A DNA stretch of 64,000 nucleotides from the NCBI RefSeq assembly GCF_014108865.1, contig NZ_CP053928.1, forward strand, positions 2,418,001 to 2,482,000. Direction: 5' to 3'. Source of the stretch: Nocardioides sp. WS12. Its GTDB lineage: Bacteria > Actinomycetota > Actinomycetes > Propionibacteriales > Nocardioidaceae. Positions 54,205-63,879 of the stretch are shown here, one piece after another. The notes beneath the pieces are model-generated. The model was not told where the DNA came from and did not search any database. It was given only the letters and a program-made list of their open reading frames with translations. A program made the position numbers and the translations under genes. The first letter of the stretch is position 1. The number at the start of each line of letters is the position of its first letter.

Positions 54205-54234
54205 TTGGGGTCGCGCTCGGCAGCGACGTAGAAT
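54205..54234 (+). promoter_or_regulatory. promoter of rpmE
   Basis: TTGGGG (54205-54210) and TAGAAT (54229-54234) are spaced by 18 bases, 66 bases before the rpmE start. Confidence 0.5.
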
Positions 54235-54299
54235 CATCCGTTGGCTCCGGTTCACGTCGGCATCCGCTTGACGACCCGGGCCCCCTCGAGAGGACACCC

Positions 54300-54536
54300 A
54301 TGAAGAAGGACATTCACCCCGACTACGTCGTCACCGAAGTGACCTGCACCTGTGGCAGCGTCTTCACGACGTACAGCACCGCGAAGGGCGGCAAGATGCA
54401 CGCCGACGTCTGCTCGCAGTGCCACCCGTTCTACACCGGCAAGCAGAAGATCCTCGACACCGGTGGCCGCGTTGCCCGGTTCGAGGCCCGCTACGCCAAG
54501 AAGGCTCCTGCCGCCGAGGCCGACGCCTCCAAGTAG
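54300..54536 (+). CDS. rpmE: 50S ribosomal protein bL31, zinc-binding form
   Basis: The 78-residue protein starts [20 protein letters not shown] and keeps the four zinc cysteines Cys16, Cys18, Cys38 and Cys41. It is therefore the C+ form that is normally replaced by a cysteine-free paralogue under zinc starvation. The ATG at 54300 follows GAGAGGA. A clear terminator follows. Confidence 0.96.
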   Translation: MKKDIHPDYVVTEVTCTCGSVFTTYSTAKGGKMHADVCSQCHPFYTGKQKILDTGGRVARFEARYAKKAPAAEADASK

Positions 54537-54547
54537 CGACCTCCGAG

Positions 54548-54590
54548 CGCCGGTCCTGCCCTTCACGGGTGGGACCGGCGTTCGTCATTT
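54548..54590 (+). terminator. Rho-independent terminator after rpmE
   Basis: CGCCGGTCC at 54548-54556 pairs with GGACCGGCG at 54572-54580, and the stem continues through T-G and G-T pairs and CCC/GGG to a five-base loop. TTCGTCATTT follows. Confidence 0.75.
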
Positions 54591-54618
54591 CCCCACAAGG
54601 CGTATCGAAGGAGTCAGG

Positions 54619-55692
54619 GTGTTCGAAGCCGTCGAGGGCATGCTCGCCGAGCACGCCGCGCTCGAGGAACAGCTGGGCCAGCCGGAGACGCATGCCGACG
54701 CCCGACTGGCGCGCACCGTCAACCGGCGCTACTCCGAGTTGAACGCGATCATCGCGACCTGGCGGGAGTGGCAGCAGTACGGCGACGACGCCGAGGCCGC
54801 ACGCGAACTCGTTGCCGACGACCCGGCGTTCGCCGAAGAGGCCACGTCCTTGCTGGAGCAGCGTGAGGTGGCGGCCGAACGGCTGCGCCGGCTGCTCGTG
54901 CCGCGCGATCCGACCGACGACAACGACGCCCTGCTCGAGGTGAAGTCGGGGGAGGGCGGCGAGGAGAGCGCGCTGTTCGCTGCCGACCTGTTCCGCATGT
55001 ACAGCCGCTATGCCGAGCAGCGTGGCTGGAAGATGGAGATCCTCGACGCGACCGAGTCCGACCTCGGCGGCTACAAGTCGGTGACCGTGGCCGTGAAGGC
55101 AACCGGTGCCGTCGAGCCCGGGCAGGCGCCGTACGCCCTGCTCAAGTTCGAGGGCGGCGTGCACCGCGTCCAGCGGGTGCCGGTCACCGAGTCCCAGGGA
55201 CGGATCCACACCTCCGCCGCCGGCGTGCTCGTGATGCCCGAGGCCGAGCAGGTCGACGTGGAGATCAACGACAACGACCTCCGTATCGACGTCTACCGGT
55301 CCTCCGGTCCCGGTGGTCAGAGCGTCAACACCACCGACTCGGCCGTGCGGATCACGCACGTCCCGACCGGCATCGTGGCGAGCTGCCAGAACGAGAAGTC
55401 ACAGTTGCAGAACAAGGAGTCCGCGATGCGCATCCTCCGCGCCCGCCTGCTCCAGGCTGCACAGGACGCTGCCGACGCGGAGGCGAGCGACGCCCGGCGC
55501 AGCCAGGTCCGCACCGTCGACCGCTCCGAACGGATCCGCACCTACAACTACCCGGAGAACCGGATCTCCGACCACCGCACCGGCTACAAGGCCTACAACC
55601 TCGACCAGGTGCTCAACGGCGAGCTGCAGCCGCTGCTCGATTCCTGCGTCGAGACGGACCTCGCTGCCCGTCTCGCGGCCCTGGAGGACTGA
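54619..55692 (+). CDS. prfA: peptide chain release factor 1
   Basis: The 357-residue factor reads UAA and UAG. The codon-recognition tripeptide is PVT at 188-190 and the catalytic GGQ is at 232-234 ([12 protein letters not shown]). The GTG at 54619 follows GAAGGAG and gives the usual length. The methyltransferase for the GGQ glutamine is encoded next, five bases away. Confidence 0.95.
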   Translation: MFEAVEGMLAEHAALEEQLGQPETHADARLARTVNRRYSELNAIIATWREWQQYGDDAEAARELVADDPAFAEEATSLLEQREVAAERLRRLLVPRDPTDDNDALLEVKSGEGGEESALFAADLFRMYSRYAEQRGWKMEILDATESDLGGYKSVTVAVKATGAVEPGQAPYALLKFEGGVHRVQRVPVTESQGRIHTSAAGVLVMPEAEQVDVEINDNDLRIDVYRSSGPGGQSVNTTDSAVRITHVPTGIVASCQNEKSQLQNKESAMRILRARLLQAAQDAADAEASDARRSQVRTVDRSERIRTYNYPENRISDHRTGYKAYNLDQVLNGELQPLLDSCVETDLAARLAALED

Positions 55693-55697
55693 CTCCG

Positions 55698-56579
55698 GTG
55701 GTCGAGCCCGAATCGTCGGTCGAGCCGGTCGAGACCCGTTCGCTCCTCCAGACAGCGAGCGCACGTCTCCAATCCGCCGGCGTCGCCAGCCCCGAGTACG
55801 ACGCCGCCGAGCTCCTCGCGCACGTCCTCGGCACCCGTCGCTCCCAGCTGCCCCTCGTCCGCGAGGTCGGCGCTGCCGCGGCCCTCGAGTACGACGCCCT
55901 GATCACCCGTCGCGCGCAGCGAGAACCGCTCCAGCACTTGATCGGGCGGGCCTGGTTCCGTCACATCTCGGTCGCCGTGGGGCCGGGTGTCTTCGTGCCT
56001 CGTCCCGAGACGGAGCTGCTCGCCGGCTGGGCGATCGACCAGGCCCGGGCCGTCGTCGCGGACGGCCGGATCCCGGTCGTGGTCGACCTGTGCACCGGCT
56101 CGGGCGTGATCGCGCGGAGCATCGCCGACGAGGTGCCCGAGGCGCAGATCCATGCCGTGGAGCTCGACCCGCCGGCGTACGCGTGGGCCGAGCAGAACCT
56201 CGCCGACACGTCGGTCGACCTGCGCCAGGGGGACCTCGCCCAGGCATTCGACGACCTCGCGGGTCAGGTCGACGTCCTGGTCAGCAACCCGCCGTACGTC
56301 CCGCTCGAGGCGTGGGAGTCGGTGGCCGTCGAGGCTCGCGACCACGACCCGCACCTGGCCCTGTTCTCCGGTGACGACGGGCTCGACGCCATCCGGGTGC
56401 TCGAGCAGCGCGGCGTCGTACTCCTGAAGGCGGGTGGCGTGATCGGCATCGAGCACGCCGACGCCCAGGGGGAGTCGGCCCCGGCCGTGTTCAGCCGCAG
56501 CGGTCGCTGGGAGGAAGTTCGCGACCATCGCGACCTTGCCGAGCGCCCCCGGTACCTCACCGCTCGCCGGCCACGGTGA
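55698..56579 (+). CDS. prmC: release factor glutamine N5-methyltransferase
   Basis: The 293-residue enzyme has an N-terminal helical domain and an SAM-binding domain with VDLCTGSGVIARSIAD and the catalytic NPPY (LVSNPPYVPLE). It methylates the GGQ glutamine of release factors. The GTG start at 55698 follows GGAGGA, and the gene is coupled to prfA. Confidence 0.94.
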   Translation: MVEPESSVEPVETRSLLQTASARLQSAGVASPEYDAAELLAHVLGTRRSQLPLVREVGAAAALEYDALITRRAQREPLQHLIGRAWFRHISVAVGPGVFVPRPETELLAGWAIDQARAVVADGRIPVVVDLCTGSGVIARSIADEVPEAQIHAVELDPPAYAWAEQNLADTSVDLRQGDLAQAFDDLAGQVDVLVSNPPYVPLEAWESVAVEARDHDPHLALFSGDDGLDAIRVLEQRGVVLLKAGGVIGIEHADAQGESAPAVFSRSGRWEEVRDHRDLAERPRYLTARRPR

Positions 56580-56625
56580 CGACGCCGGTGCGTTTTCTTC
56601 AGGCAACGATGCGAGGATGGGCGCC

Positions 56626-57321
56626 GTGAGTGCCGAGCGGTTGCCGACCCAGACCGACGAGGAACGCGAAGCGGCGATGGATGCCGCGAGCCGGGCCGTC
56701 CGCCGAGGTCGCCTCGTCGTGATCCCGACCGACACCGTCTACGGCGTCGGCGCTGATGCGTTCGACCCTGATGCCGTGGCGCGCCTGCTGGCCGCCAAGG
56801 GGCGCGGTCGGGACATGCCTCCGCCGGTGCTCGTCGGTACCAAGGGCACGCTCGAGGCGCTCGCGACGCGGGTGCCTGACTACGTCGCCGTGCTCGTCGA
56901 GAAGTTCTGGCCGGGCGCGCTGACGATCGTGTGCCACCAGCAGCCCTCGCTGCAGTGGGATCTCGGCGACACCCGCGGCACCGTCGCCATCCGGATGCCC
57001 GACCACGAGCTCACCCGCGCCCTGCTGGACCGCACCGGACCGCTGGCCGTCAGTTCGGCCAACCTGTCGGGCCAGGAAGCAGCGCTCGACGCCGAGGCTG
57101 CCGAGGAGATGCTGGGGGAGTCGGTCGCCGTGATCGTCGACGCCGGCGCGTCGCCCGGTGGTGTCGCCTCGACCATCATCGACGCCACGGGGGACCGCCC
57201 GCGCCTGCTGCGCGAGGGCGCCATCGCGGTCGCGGACATCGACGCCGCCCTGGCCGACCTCGCTGTCACGGTCGACACGGGCCTCCCGGAACCGACGGAG
57301 GCCGAGCCGACCGATGCGTGA
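56626..57321 (+). CDS. tsaC: threonylcarbamoyl-AMP synthase (TsaC/Sua5/YrdC)
   Basis: The 231-residue YrdC-fold enzyme makes threonylcarbamoyl-AMP for the t6A37 tRNA modification. Motifs include VIPTDTVYGVGADAFDP, KGRGRDMPPPVLV, FWPGALTIV, GTVAIRMPDH and SSANLSGQ. The GTG at 56626 has GAGGAT 7 bases upstream; an ATG at 56617 with AACGAT upstream would add three residues. Its end overlaps wecA by eight bases. Confidence 0.92.
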   Translation: MSAERLPTQTDEEREAAMDAASRAVRRGRLVVIPTDTVYGVGADAFDPDAVARLLAAKGRGRDMPPPVLVGTKGTLEALATRVPDYVAVLVEKFWPGALTIVCHQQPSLQWDLGDTRGTVAIRMPDHELTRALLDRTGPLAVSSANLSGQEAALDAEAAEEMLGESVAVIVDAGASPGGVASTIIDATGDRPRLLREGAIAVADIDAALADLAVTVDTGLPEPTEAEPTDA

Positions 57322-58525
57322 GTATCTCGTCGTCTTCCTGGTCGCCGCCACGGTCACCTACCTGCTGACCGTCGTCGCCCGGGAGATCGCGGTACGCACG
57401 GGAGCGGTGGCGAAGGTGCGTGACCGCGACGTGCACGCGGACCCGACGCCGTACCTCGGCGGGCTGGCGATGCTCGGAGGCCTGTTCGCGGCGTACTTCG
57501 TCGCCCGCGAACTCCCGTTCCTCGGCAACGAGAACCCGTTCGTCTTCGAGGACGCCCTCGCCGTGCTGATCGCCGGCGCGCTGGTGTGCGCGGTGGGCGT
57601 GATCGACGACATCTTCGACCTCGATGCCCTGACGAAGTTCGGGGGACAGGTGCTCGCGGTCGGGGTGCTGGTCTACTCCGGCATCCAGTTCCGGTACTTC
57701 TACCAATCGACGGGCGAGGTGTTCGCGCTCGACACCGCCCAGGGCGCCCTGCTGACCGCCTTCGCGGTGGTCGCGACCGTCAACGCGGTCAACTTCATCG
57801 ACGGCCTCGACGGGCTCGCGGCGGGCGTGATCGGGATCAGCGCCTCCGCGTTCTTCCTGTTCTGCTACTCGCTGTCGTACCTCAACGACGTCAGCCGGGC
57901 CACGACCGGGGCGCTGCTCTCGGCCGCGCTGGCTGGCGCCTGCGTCGGCTTCCTGATCCACAACTTCCATCCGGCCCGGCTCTTCATGGGCGACAGCGGG
58001 TCGATGCTGATCGGGCTGGTCCTGTCGGCCACCGCGATCACGGTGACCACGCAGTTCGCCCCCGGAGACCTCACCCAGGGCGCGGACGGGGCTCGGTCCA
58101 GCCTGCTCCCCGTTCTGCTGCCAGTGGCCCTGCCGATCCTGATCCTGATCGTGCCCCTGGGCGACCTCGTCATGGCCGTCGTACGACGAACGCGGGCCGG
58201 ACGTTCGCCCTTCGCTCCCGACAAGCAGCACCTGCACCACCGGTTGCTCGAGATCGGCCATTCCCAGCGCCGGGCCGTGATCATCATGTGGCTGTGGGCG
58301 GGGTTGATCGCTTTCGGCGTGGTGGTGGCGAGCGTGTTCACGGGCGCGGTGGTGTGGATCGGTCTCGCTGTCGGTTTCGTGGTGACGGTGGCGCTCACCT
58401 TTGCGCTTCCGCTGGTGCACAACCAGGCCCTCGAGGACGTCATCGAGGCCGCCCTCGAGGGACCGGACCAGGCGGAGCCAGGGCTTGATCCGGGGGCCGG
58501 TGCGGACCCTGCCGAGACTTTGTGA
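57314..58525 (+). CDS. wecA: polyprenyl-phosphate GlcNAc-1-phosphate transferase (WecA/MraY family)
   Basis: The 403-residue membrane enzyme has about 11 helices, the metal-binding VIDDIFDLD, NFIDGLDGLA, MGDSGSMLIG and the HLHHRL motif of the WecA branch. In mycobacteria the equivalent gene, also directly upstream of atp, starts arabinogalactan linker synthesis. The ATG at 57314 overlaps tsaC. A 7-bp hairpin (CCCGAAG/CTTCGGG, 58541-58560) follows the stop. Confidence 0.92.
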   Translation: MREYLVVFLVAATVTYLLTVVAREIAVRTGAVAKVRDRDVHADPTPYLGGLAMLGGLFAAYFVARELPFLGNENPFVFEDALAVLIAGALVCAVGVIDDIFDLDALTKFGGQVLAVGVLVYSGIQFRYFYQSTGEVFALDTAQGALLTAFAVVATVNAVNFIDGLDGLAAGVIGISASAFFLFCYSLSYLNDVSRATTGALLSAALAGACVGFLIHNFHPARLFMGDSGSMLIGLVLSATAITVTTQFAPGDLTQGADGARSSLLPVLLPVALPILILIVPLGDLVMAVVRRTRAGRSPFAPDKQHLHHRLLEIGHSQRRAVIIMWLWAGLIAFGVVVASVFTGAVVWIGLAVGFVVTVALTFALPLVHNQALEDVIEAALEGPDQAEPGLDPGAGADPAETL

Positions 58526-58592
58526 TAACTTTCACGAACTCCCGAAGAGCTCCCTTCGGGCCCGTTGGAACAGCGACTAGAAACGGCCGCCG

Positions 58593-59027
58593 ATGATGAC
58601 GACCGAGACCCGGGCATCCTCCGTGTTGATGCGTGCGGCCCTTGCGGCCCTCGCCGCCGGAGTGGTCCTTGTGGCGGTCGGCGCGCTGGTCTCGGGTTCA
58701 CCCGCTGCGTGGGGCGCCGTCGTCGGCACCCTCATCGCGGTCGGGATCTTTGCCTTCGGAGCCTTCACTGTGGACGCCGTGGCCCGACTGATGCCCGCCG
58801 CGTCCCTCCTGTTCGCGCTGCTGACCTACACCTTCCAGGTGGCGGCCATGGCGCTGGCCTTCGTGGCCGTCAGCAGTGCCGGACTTCTCGATGACGAACT
58901 GAACCGCAACTGGCTCGGTGGCGCGATCATCGTGGGTGCCTTCGTGTGGATGGCGGCCCAGATCCGCCTCGCGACGACGGCGCGCATCCCGGCGTTCCAG
59001 ACCCCGTCCGAGGGCGGTGCGCGATGA
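58593..59027 (+). CDS. ATP synthase-associated membrane protein, AtpI-like
   Basis: The 144-residue protein has four hydrophobic helices (about 13-33, 36-57, 65-92, 108-125), like the small proteins encoded ahead of the F0 genes that aid c-ring assembly. The start at 58593 is followed by a second ATG at 58596. Sequence similarity is weak and the call rests mainly on topology and position. Confidence 0.68.
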   Translation: MMTTETRASSVLMRAALAALAAGVVLVAVGALVSGSPAAWGAVVGTLIAVGIFAFGAFTVDAVARLMPAASLLFALLTYTFQVAAMALAFVAVSSAGLLDDELNRNWLGGAIIVGAFVWMAAQIRLATTARIPAFQTPSEGGAR

Positions 59028-59057
59028 CCATCCGCGACTGCTATTGTCCGGGGCGCA

Positions 59058-59303
59058 ATGAGTCAGCCCGAGGAGAAGCCCAAGGGCGATCCGTGGCATG
59101 CGTTCGGCTACATCGTGGCCGGGGTCGCTTTCTACGGAGTGCTGGGGGGCCTAGCGGACCACTGGCTCGGCACTCGATACCTGGTGGCAGTCGGCATCCT
59201 GGTGGGCGCGGCGTTGGGGATCTACATGACCTTCGCCCGCTTCCGGCCCGAACAGCCCGAGAACACCGCCCATGACGTGCACGATCCGCAGGACACGGAA
59301 TAA
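59058..59303 (+). CDS. AtpZ/AtpI-family small membrane protein
   Basis: The 81-residue protein has two helices (AFGYIVAGVAFYGVLGGLADHWLG and YLVAVGILVGAALGIYMTF), the two-helix form of AtpZ/AtpI proteins, and an acidic tail. TATTGT lies 9 bases upstream and could be a promoter within the operon. It is 10 bases before atpB. Confidence 0.75.
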   Translation: MSQPEEKPKGDPWHAFGYIVAGVAFYGVLGGLADHWLGTRYLVAVGILVGAALGIYMTFARFRPEQPENTAHDVHDPQDTE

Positions 59304-59312
59304 GGAGACCTG

Positions 59313-60101
59313 GTGAACATCACAGCCAGCGCCACCGTCACGGCAGAGCCGTTCCCGGCCCCGGGCCCGCACACTTTTGAACTGCCCGGCATCTTCGGCA
59401 CCGAAGTAACCAAGCCGATGGTCCAGCTCTTCCTTGCGGGCATTGTGGTCTTTGCGTTCCTCTACCTCGCCGCCCGCAAGCGTGCGATGGTTCCCGGCCG
59501 GCTGCAGTTCGCCGGCGAGGGCGCATACGGCTTTGTTCGCAACAGCGTCGCCCGCGACATCATCGGCGGCCACGACTTCCAGAAGTTCGTGCCGTACCTC
59601 GTCACGGTCTTCTTCTTCATCCTGGTGAACAACCTCTTCGCGAGCATTCCGTTCATCCAGTTCCCGACCTTCAGCCGGGCCGGCATGGCCTACGCCCTGG
59701 CCGGTATGTCCTGGCTGGTCTACAACGCGGTCGGCATCCACAAGCACGGACTGCTGGGCTACCTCAAGCTCCAGTGCGTGCCCTCGGGTGTCAGCCCCTT
59801 GATGTACCCGCTCCTGGTTCCGCTGGAGTTCTTCTCCAACATCCTGGTTCGCCCGGTCACGCTGGCCCTGCGTCTGTTCTGCAACATGTTCGCGGGCCAC
59901 ATCCTGCTGGTGCTGTTCTCGACCGGTGGCCTCTACCTGATTCAGGACGTCGGCGGCATCGGGTACGTCGCAGGCCCGCTGGCCTGGGTGCTCGCGATCC
60001 TCGTGAGCTTCCTGGAGATGCTGGTCCAGTTCCTGCAGGCATACGTCTTCACCCTGCTGAACGCGATGTACATCCAGGGCGCGCTCGCCGACGAGCACTG
60101 A
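59313..60101 (+). CDS. atpB: ATP synthase subunit a
   Basis: The 262-residue F0 subunit has several helices and the conserved proton-channel helix with Arg in [19 protein letters not shown]. The C-terminal helix is [17 protein letters not shown]. The GTG at 59313 follows TAAGGAG. Confidence 0.95.
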   Translation: MNITASATVTAEPFPAPGPHTFELPGIFGTEVTKPMVQLFLAGIVVFAFLYLAARKRAMVPGRLQFAGEGAYGFVRNSVARDIIGGHDFQKFVPYLVTVFFFILVNNLFASIPFIQFPTFSRAGMAYALAGMSWLVYNAVGIHKHGLLGYLKLQCVPSGVSPLMYPLLVPLEFFSNILVRPVTLALRLFCNMFAGHILLVLFSTGGLYLIQDVGGIGYVAGPLAWVLAILVSFLEMLVQFLQAYVFTLLNAMYIQGALADEH

Positions 60102-60208
60102 CCTGCGCTGATCTGCACCGCGGTCCCCGGACCGCAACCGAAGTACACAGACTCAACTCCCCACCCACAGTTTTCCCGCAAAAGGAAACAACCGAAAGGA
60201 ACAAGGCC

Positions 60209-60448
60209 GTGAACTCACTGGCTATCACCGGCGACATGGGCGGCTCGCTCAACATGATCGGCTATGGCCTCGCGGCCATCGGCCCGGGTATCGCCATCGG
60301 TCTCATCTTCGCCGCGTACATCAACGGTGTTGCGCGTCAGCCGGAGGCCCAGAGCCGCCTGCAGTCGATCGCGATCCTCGGCTTCGCGCTCGCTGAGGCG
60401 CTTGCCATTATCGGCATCGCGCTCGCCTTCGTCCTCACCGGCAAGTAA
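60209..60448 (+). CDS. atpE: ATP synthase subunit c
   Basis: The 79-residue hairpin of two helices has the polar loop RQPE at 43-46 and proton-binding Glu63 in [12 protein letters not shown]. This helix is the target of diarylquinolines in mycobacteria. The GTG start follows AAAGGAACAAGG. The 107-base gap before it carries no gene. Confidence 0.95.
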   Translation: MNSLAITGDMGGSLNMIGYGLAAIGPGIAIGLIFAAYINGVARQPEAQSRLQSIAILGFALAEALAIIGIALAFVLTGK

Positions 60449-60498
60449 TCCGCCGGTAGACGGCGTCCGCCCTTTACTCGATCGACAAGGTCAGGTCC

Positions 60499-61359
60499 AT
60501 GAAGTCACTGTTGATCCTCGCCTCCACGGGTGAGGAGGAGGCACACAATCCGCTCATCCCCGAGCCGATTGAGATCGTCCTCGCCCTCGTGGTGTTCGCG
60601 ATCCTCTTCTTTGCCATCAAGAAGTTCGTTGTTCCGAACTTCGAGAAGACGTTCGCCGAGCGCACGCAGGCAATCGAGGGCGGCATCGAAGCTGCTGCGA
60701 GCAAGCAGGCTGAGGCGGACGCCAAGCTTGCCGAGCTCGAGAAGCAGCTGGCGGACGCCCGTCACGAAGCAGCCCGTATCCGCGAGGAAGCTCGCGAGCA
60801 GGGTGCCCAGATCGTGGCCGAGATGCGGGAGTCGGCCCAGGCCGAGTCGACCCGCATCCTCGACCACGGCAAGGCGCAGATCGAGGCCGAGCGCCAGCAG
60901 GCGGTCACCTCGCTCCGTGCCGAGGTCGGCACCCTGGCGACCGGCCTCGCCGGCCGCATCGTCGGTGAGTCGCTGGAGGACGACGAGCGTCAGTCTCGCG
61001 TCATCGAGCGCTTCCTCGCCGAGCTCGAGACGGCCGACCCGGTCGCCGCAGTGACTCAGGCCGCTCCGGCTGCCAAGTCCGCTGCACCCGAGGCACCGGC
61101 CGGCTTCGCCGACGTCGAGCAGCCGCTGCTGGCCGACGACGCCGAGGAGCGCTCGTTCGCCGGTGCCGTCAAGGCTCCGGCCGACGGCAGCCAGCCCGAG
61201 GGCTACACCGTCAAGGGCAACGCCGCCTCGATGCTGTACCACCTCCCCGGTGGCCGTTGGTACGACGGCACCGAGGCCGAGTACTGGTTCGCCACGGAGG
61301 AAGAGGCGATCGCTGCCGGCTTCACCAAGGCGGGAACGCGGAAGAAGGACGACAACTGA
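60499..61359 (+). CDS. atpF: ATP synthase subunit b with an extra C-terminal sunset-like domain
   Basis: Residues 1-180 are a normal subunit b: one membrane helix (PIEIVLALVVFAILFFAIKKF), then a long charged coiled coil ending FLAELETAD. Residues 181-234 are an Ala/Pro-rich linker. Residues 235-277 form a compact domain with NAASMLYHLPGG, WYDGTEAEYWF and EEEAIAAGF. This resembles the short YH-P-x-Y-x-T-x-AE-x-F-AGF (sunset-type) module. The protein is 286 residues against about 160-190 usual. The stop overlaps the atpH start as TGATG. Confidence 0.93.
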   Translation: MKSLLILASTGEEEAHNPLIPEPIEIVLALVVFAILFFAIKKFVVPNFEKTFAERTQAIEGGIEAAASKQAEADAKLAELEKQLADARHEAARIREEAREQGAQIVAEMRESAQAESTRILDHGKAQIEAERQQAVTSLRAEVGTLATGLAGRIVGESLEDDERQSRVIERFLAELETADPVAAVTQAAPAAKSAAPEAPAGFADVEQPLLADDAEERSFAGAVKAPADGSQPEGYTVKGNAASMLYHLPGGRWYDGTEAEYWFATEEEAIAAGFTKAGTRKKDDN

Positions 61360-62165
61360 TGGTGTCCTTCCGTGGAGCGTCTGCCGAGGCGATGGCCGCC
61401 GTCACCGAGCAGTTCGGTGCGGTGTCCGAGGCGTCGGCCGCTCAGGTGGCCGGCGACCTGTTCGCTGCGGCCAAGGCGTTCCGCACCGAGGGTTCGCTTC
61501 GCCGGTTCGCCACCGACCAGTCGGTGGCGCCCGAGGCTCGTGTCGGTCTGGTGGACAGCCTGTTCGCCGGCAAGGTCGACGCCGCTGCGCTGGGTCTGGT
61601 TGCGACGGCCGTTGGTCGTCGCTGGACCAAGACGCGTGACCTGGCCGATGCCCTCGAGCAGGTCGGCGTCATCGCGTCGGTCCGCTCGACCGGTGCGCAG
61701 GGTGCAAAGCTCGTTGACGAGCTCTTCGCCGTGCGTCAGCTGGTCAACGGCAACCCCGGCCTGCGCGACGCACTGTCGGACCGTGTCCGGTCGGTCGCTG
61801 ACCGCGCCGGTCTCGTCGAGTCGCTGATCGGCGGCAAGACGCTCCCCGCAACGGTGCAGCTGGTCCGCCAGGCGCTGTCGGGCTCGTACCGCAACGTGGG
61901 CCTGGCCCTCGAGGACTACGAGAAGACCGCGGCCGACGTCAACGGTCAGGGAGTGGCGACCGTTCGTGTCGCCCGCGCCCTGTCCGCCCAGGACGAGGCC
62001 CGCCTCGCCACGGCACTGTCGCGCCAGTACGGCCGCACTGTGCACCTCAACATCGTGGTCGACCCCGAGGTCGTCGGCGGTGTCCGGGTCGAGATCGGCG
62101 ACGACGTGATCGACGGGACGGTTTCCTCCCGCCTCGATGACGCTCGCCGCAAGATCGCCGGCTGA
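61359..62165 (+). CDS. atpH: ATP synthase subunit delta
   Basis: The 268-residue protein matches the delta/OSCP subunit, longer than the roughly 180 residues of Escherichia coli. It has an N-terminal helical bundle (SLRRFATDQSVAPEARVGLVDSLF) and the C-terminal signature VDPEVVGGVRVEIGDDVIDGTV. The ATG shares a base with the atpF stop. Confidence 0.94.
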   Translation: MVSFRGASAEAMAAVTEQFGAVSEASAAQVAGDLFAAAKAFRTEGSLRRFATDQSVAPEARVGLVDSLFAGKVDAAALGLVATAVGRRWTKTRDLADALEQVGVIASVRSTGAQGAKLVDELFAVRQLVNGNPGLRDALSDRVRSVADRAGLVESLIGGKTLPATVQLVRQALSGSYRNVGLALEDYEKTAADVNGQGVATVRVARALSAQDEARLATALSRQYGRTVHLNIVVDPEVVGGVRVEIGDDVIDGTVSSRLDDARRKIAG

Positions 62166-62238
62166 ACCACCGCTCCACCACGCTTGACCACACATCACCA
62201 CAGACTTCACAGCAGCCAGAAGAGAGAAGGCACCTGAG

Positions 62239-63876
62239 ATGACGGAACTCTCCATCCGTCCGGACGAGATCCGCGACGCCCTCGCGAAGTACGTCGCGGA
62301 CTACAAGCCTGCGGCCGCCAGCAAGGAAGAGGTCGGCACCGTCGCCTCCGCCGGTGACGGCATCGCGCGTGTCGCCGGCCTCCCTTCGGCCATGGCCAAC
62401 GAGCTCCTCGAGTTCGCGGACGGCACGCTCGGCCTCGCGTTGAACCTCGAAGAGCGCGAGATCGGTGTCGTCATCCTGGGTGACTTCGACAAGATCGAAG
62501 AGGGCCAGCCGGTCCGTCGTACGGGCGAGGTCCTCTCGGTCCCCGTCGGCGACAACTACCTCGGTCGCGTCGTCGACCCGCTCGGCACCCCGATCGACGG
62601 CCTCGGCGAGATCGCGACGACCAAGCGTCGTGCGCTCGAGCTGCAGGCTCCCGGCGTCATGGCCCGCAAGTCGGTCCACGAGCCCCTCGCCACCGGCATC
62701 AAGGCCATCGACTCGATGACCCCGATCGGCCGTGGCCAGCGTCAGCTGATCATCGGTGACCGCGCGACCGGCAAGACCACGATCGCGATCGACACGATCA
62801 TCAACCAGAAGCAGAACTGGGAGACGGGCGACCCGTCGAAGCAGGTTCGCTGCATCTACGTCGCCATCGGCCAGAAGGGCTCGACGATCGCTGCGGTCCG
62901 CGGCGCCCTCGAAGAGGCTGGCGCGCTGGAGTACACCACGATCGTGGCGTCCCCGGCCTCCGACAGCGCGGGCTTCAAGTACCTCGCTCCGTACACCGGC
63001 TCGGCCATCGGCCAGGAGTGGATGTACGAGGGCAAGCACGTCCTCATCGTGTTCGATGACCTCACCAAGCAGGCCGAGGCCTACCGTGCCGTGTCGCTGC
63101 TGCTGCGTCGCCCGCCGGGCCGCGAGGCGTACCCGGGTGACGTCTTCTACCTGCACTCCCGCCTGCTCGAGCGTTGCGCGAAGCTCTCCGACGAGCTCGG
63201 CGCGGGCTCGATGACCGGTCTGCCGATCATCGAGACGAAGGCCAACGACGTCTCGGCGTTCATCCCGACCAACGTCATCTCGATCACCGACGGCCAGATC
63301 TTCTTGCAGTCGGACCTGTTCGCGGCCAACCAGCGCCCGGCCATCGACGTCGGTATCTCCGTCTCCCGAGTGGGTGGCGCGGCGATGACCAAGGCGATGA
63401 AGGCTGTCACCGGTTCGCTCAAGGTCGACCTGGCGCAGTTCCGCGCCATGGAGGCGTTCGCGATGTTCGCCTCGGACCTCGACGCGGCGTCGAAGCAGCA
63501 GCTGGCCCGTGGTCAGCGCCTGATGGCGCTCCTCAAGCAGCCGGCGTACTCGCCGTACCCGCTCGAGGAGATGACCGTTTCGCTGTGGCTCGGCACCTCC
63601 GGTCGCCTGGACAAGGTGCCCACGGGTGACGTCCTCCGCTTCGAGCGCGAGTTCATCGACTACCTGCGTCGCTCGCACGAGGGCCTGCTCTCGGCGATCC
63701 GCGAGTCGCAGAAGTTCGAGGACGAGGGCGGCGTCGTTGCGGCGTACGACTCCTTCCTCGACCAGTTCGAGACCTCCGACGGTGGCTCCATCAAGGTCGG
63801 GCACGAGCCCGAAGCTGGCGCCCTGGCCGACGACGAGCTCGAGCAGGAAAAGATCGTCAAGCAGAAGCGGGGCTGA
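62239..63876 (+). CDS. atpA: ATP synthase subunit alpha
   Basis: The 545-residue F1 subunit has the Walker [10 protein letters not shown] at 173-181, the regulatory nucleotide site motif SSKQ-like [14 protein letters not shown], the alpha/beta signature ([15 protein letters not shown]) and an extended acidic C-terminus ([16 protein letters not shown]). The ATG follows AGAGAGAAGG. Confidence 0.96.
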   Translation: MTELSIRPDEIRDALAKYVADYKPAAASKEEVGTVASAGDGIARVAGLPSAMANELLEFADGTLGLALNLEEREIGVVILGDFDKIEEGQPVRRTGEVLSVPVGDNYLGRVVDPLGTPIDGLGEIATTKRRALELQAPGVMARKSVHEPLATGIKAIDSMTPIGRGQRQLIIGDRATGKTTIAIDTIINQKQNWETGDPSKQVRCIYVAIGQKGSTIAAVRGALEEAGALEYTTIVASPASDSAGFKYLAPYTGSAIGQEWMYEGKHVLIVFDDLTKQAEAYRAVSLLLRRPPGREAYPGDVFYLHSRLLERCAKLSDELGAGSMTGLPIIETKANDVSAFIPTNVISITDGQIFLQSDLFAANQRPAIDVGISVSRVGGAAMTKAMKAVTGSLKVDLAQFRAMEAFAMFASDLDAASKQQLARGQRLMALLKQPAYSPYPLEEMTVSLWLGTSGRLDKVPTGDVLRFEREFIDYLRRSHEGLLSAIRESQKFEDEGGVVAAYDSFLDQFETSDGGSIKVGHEPEAGALADDELEQEKIVKQKRG

Positions 63877-63879
63877 CAC

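Noticed and set aside
62047-63879. A 610-codon frame antisense to atpA
   Set aside because: Same composition effect; the plus strand has full AtpA motifs and a ribosome-binding site.
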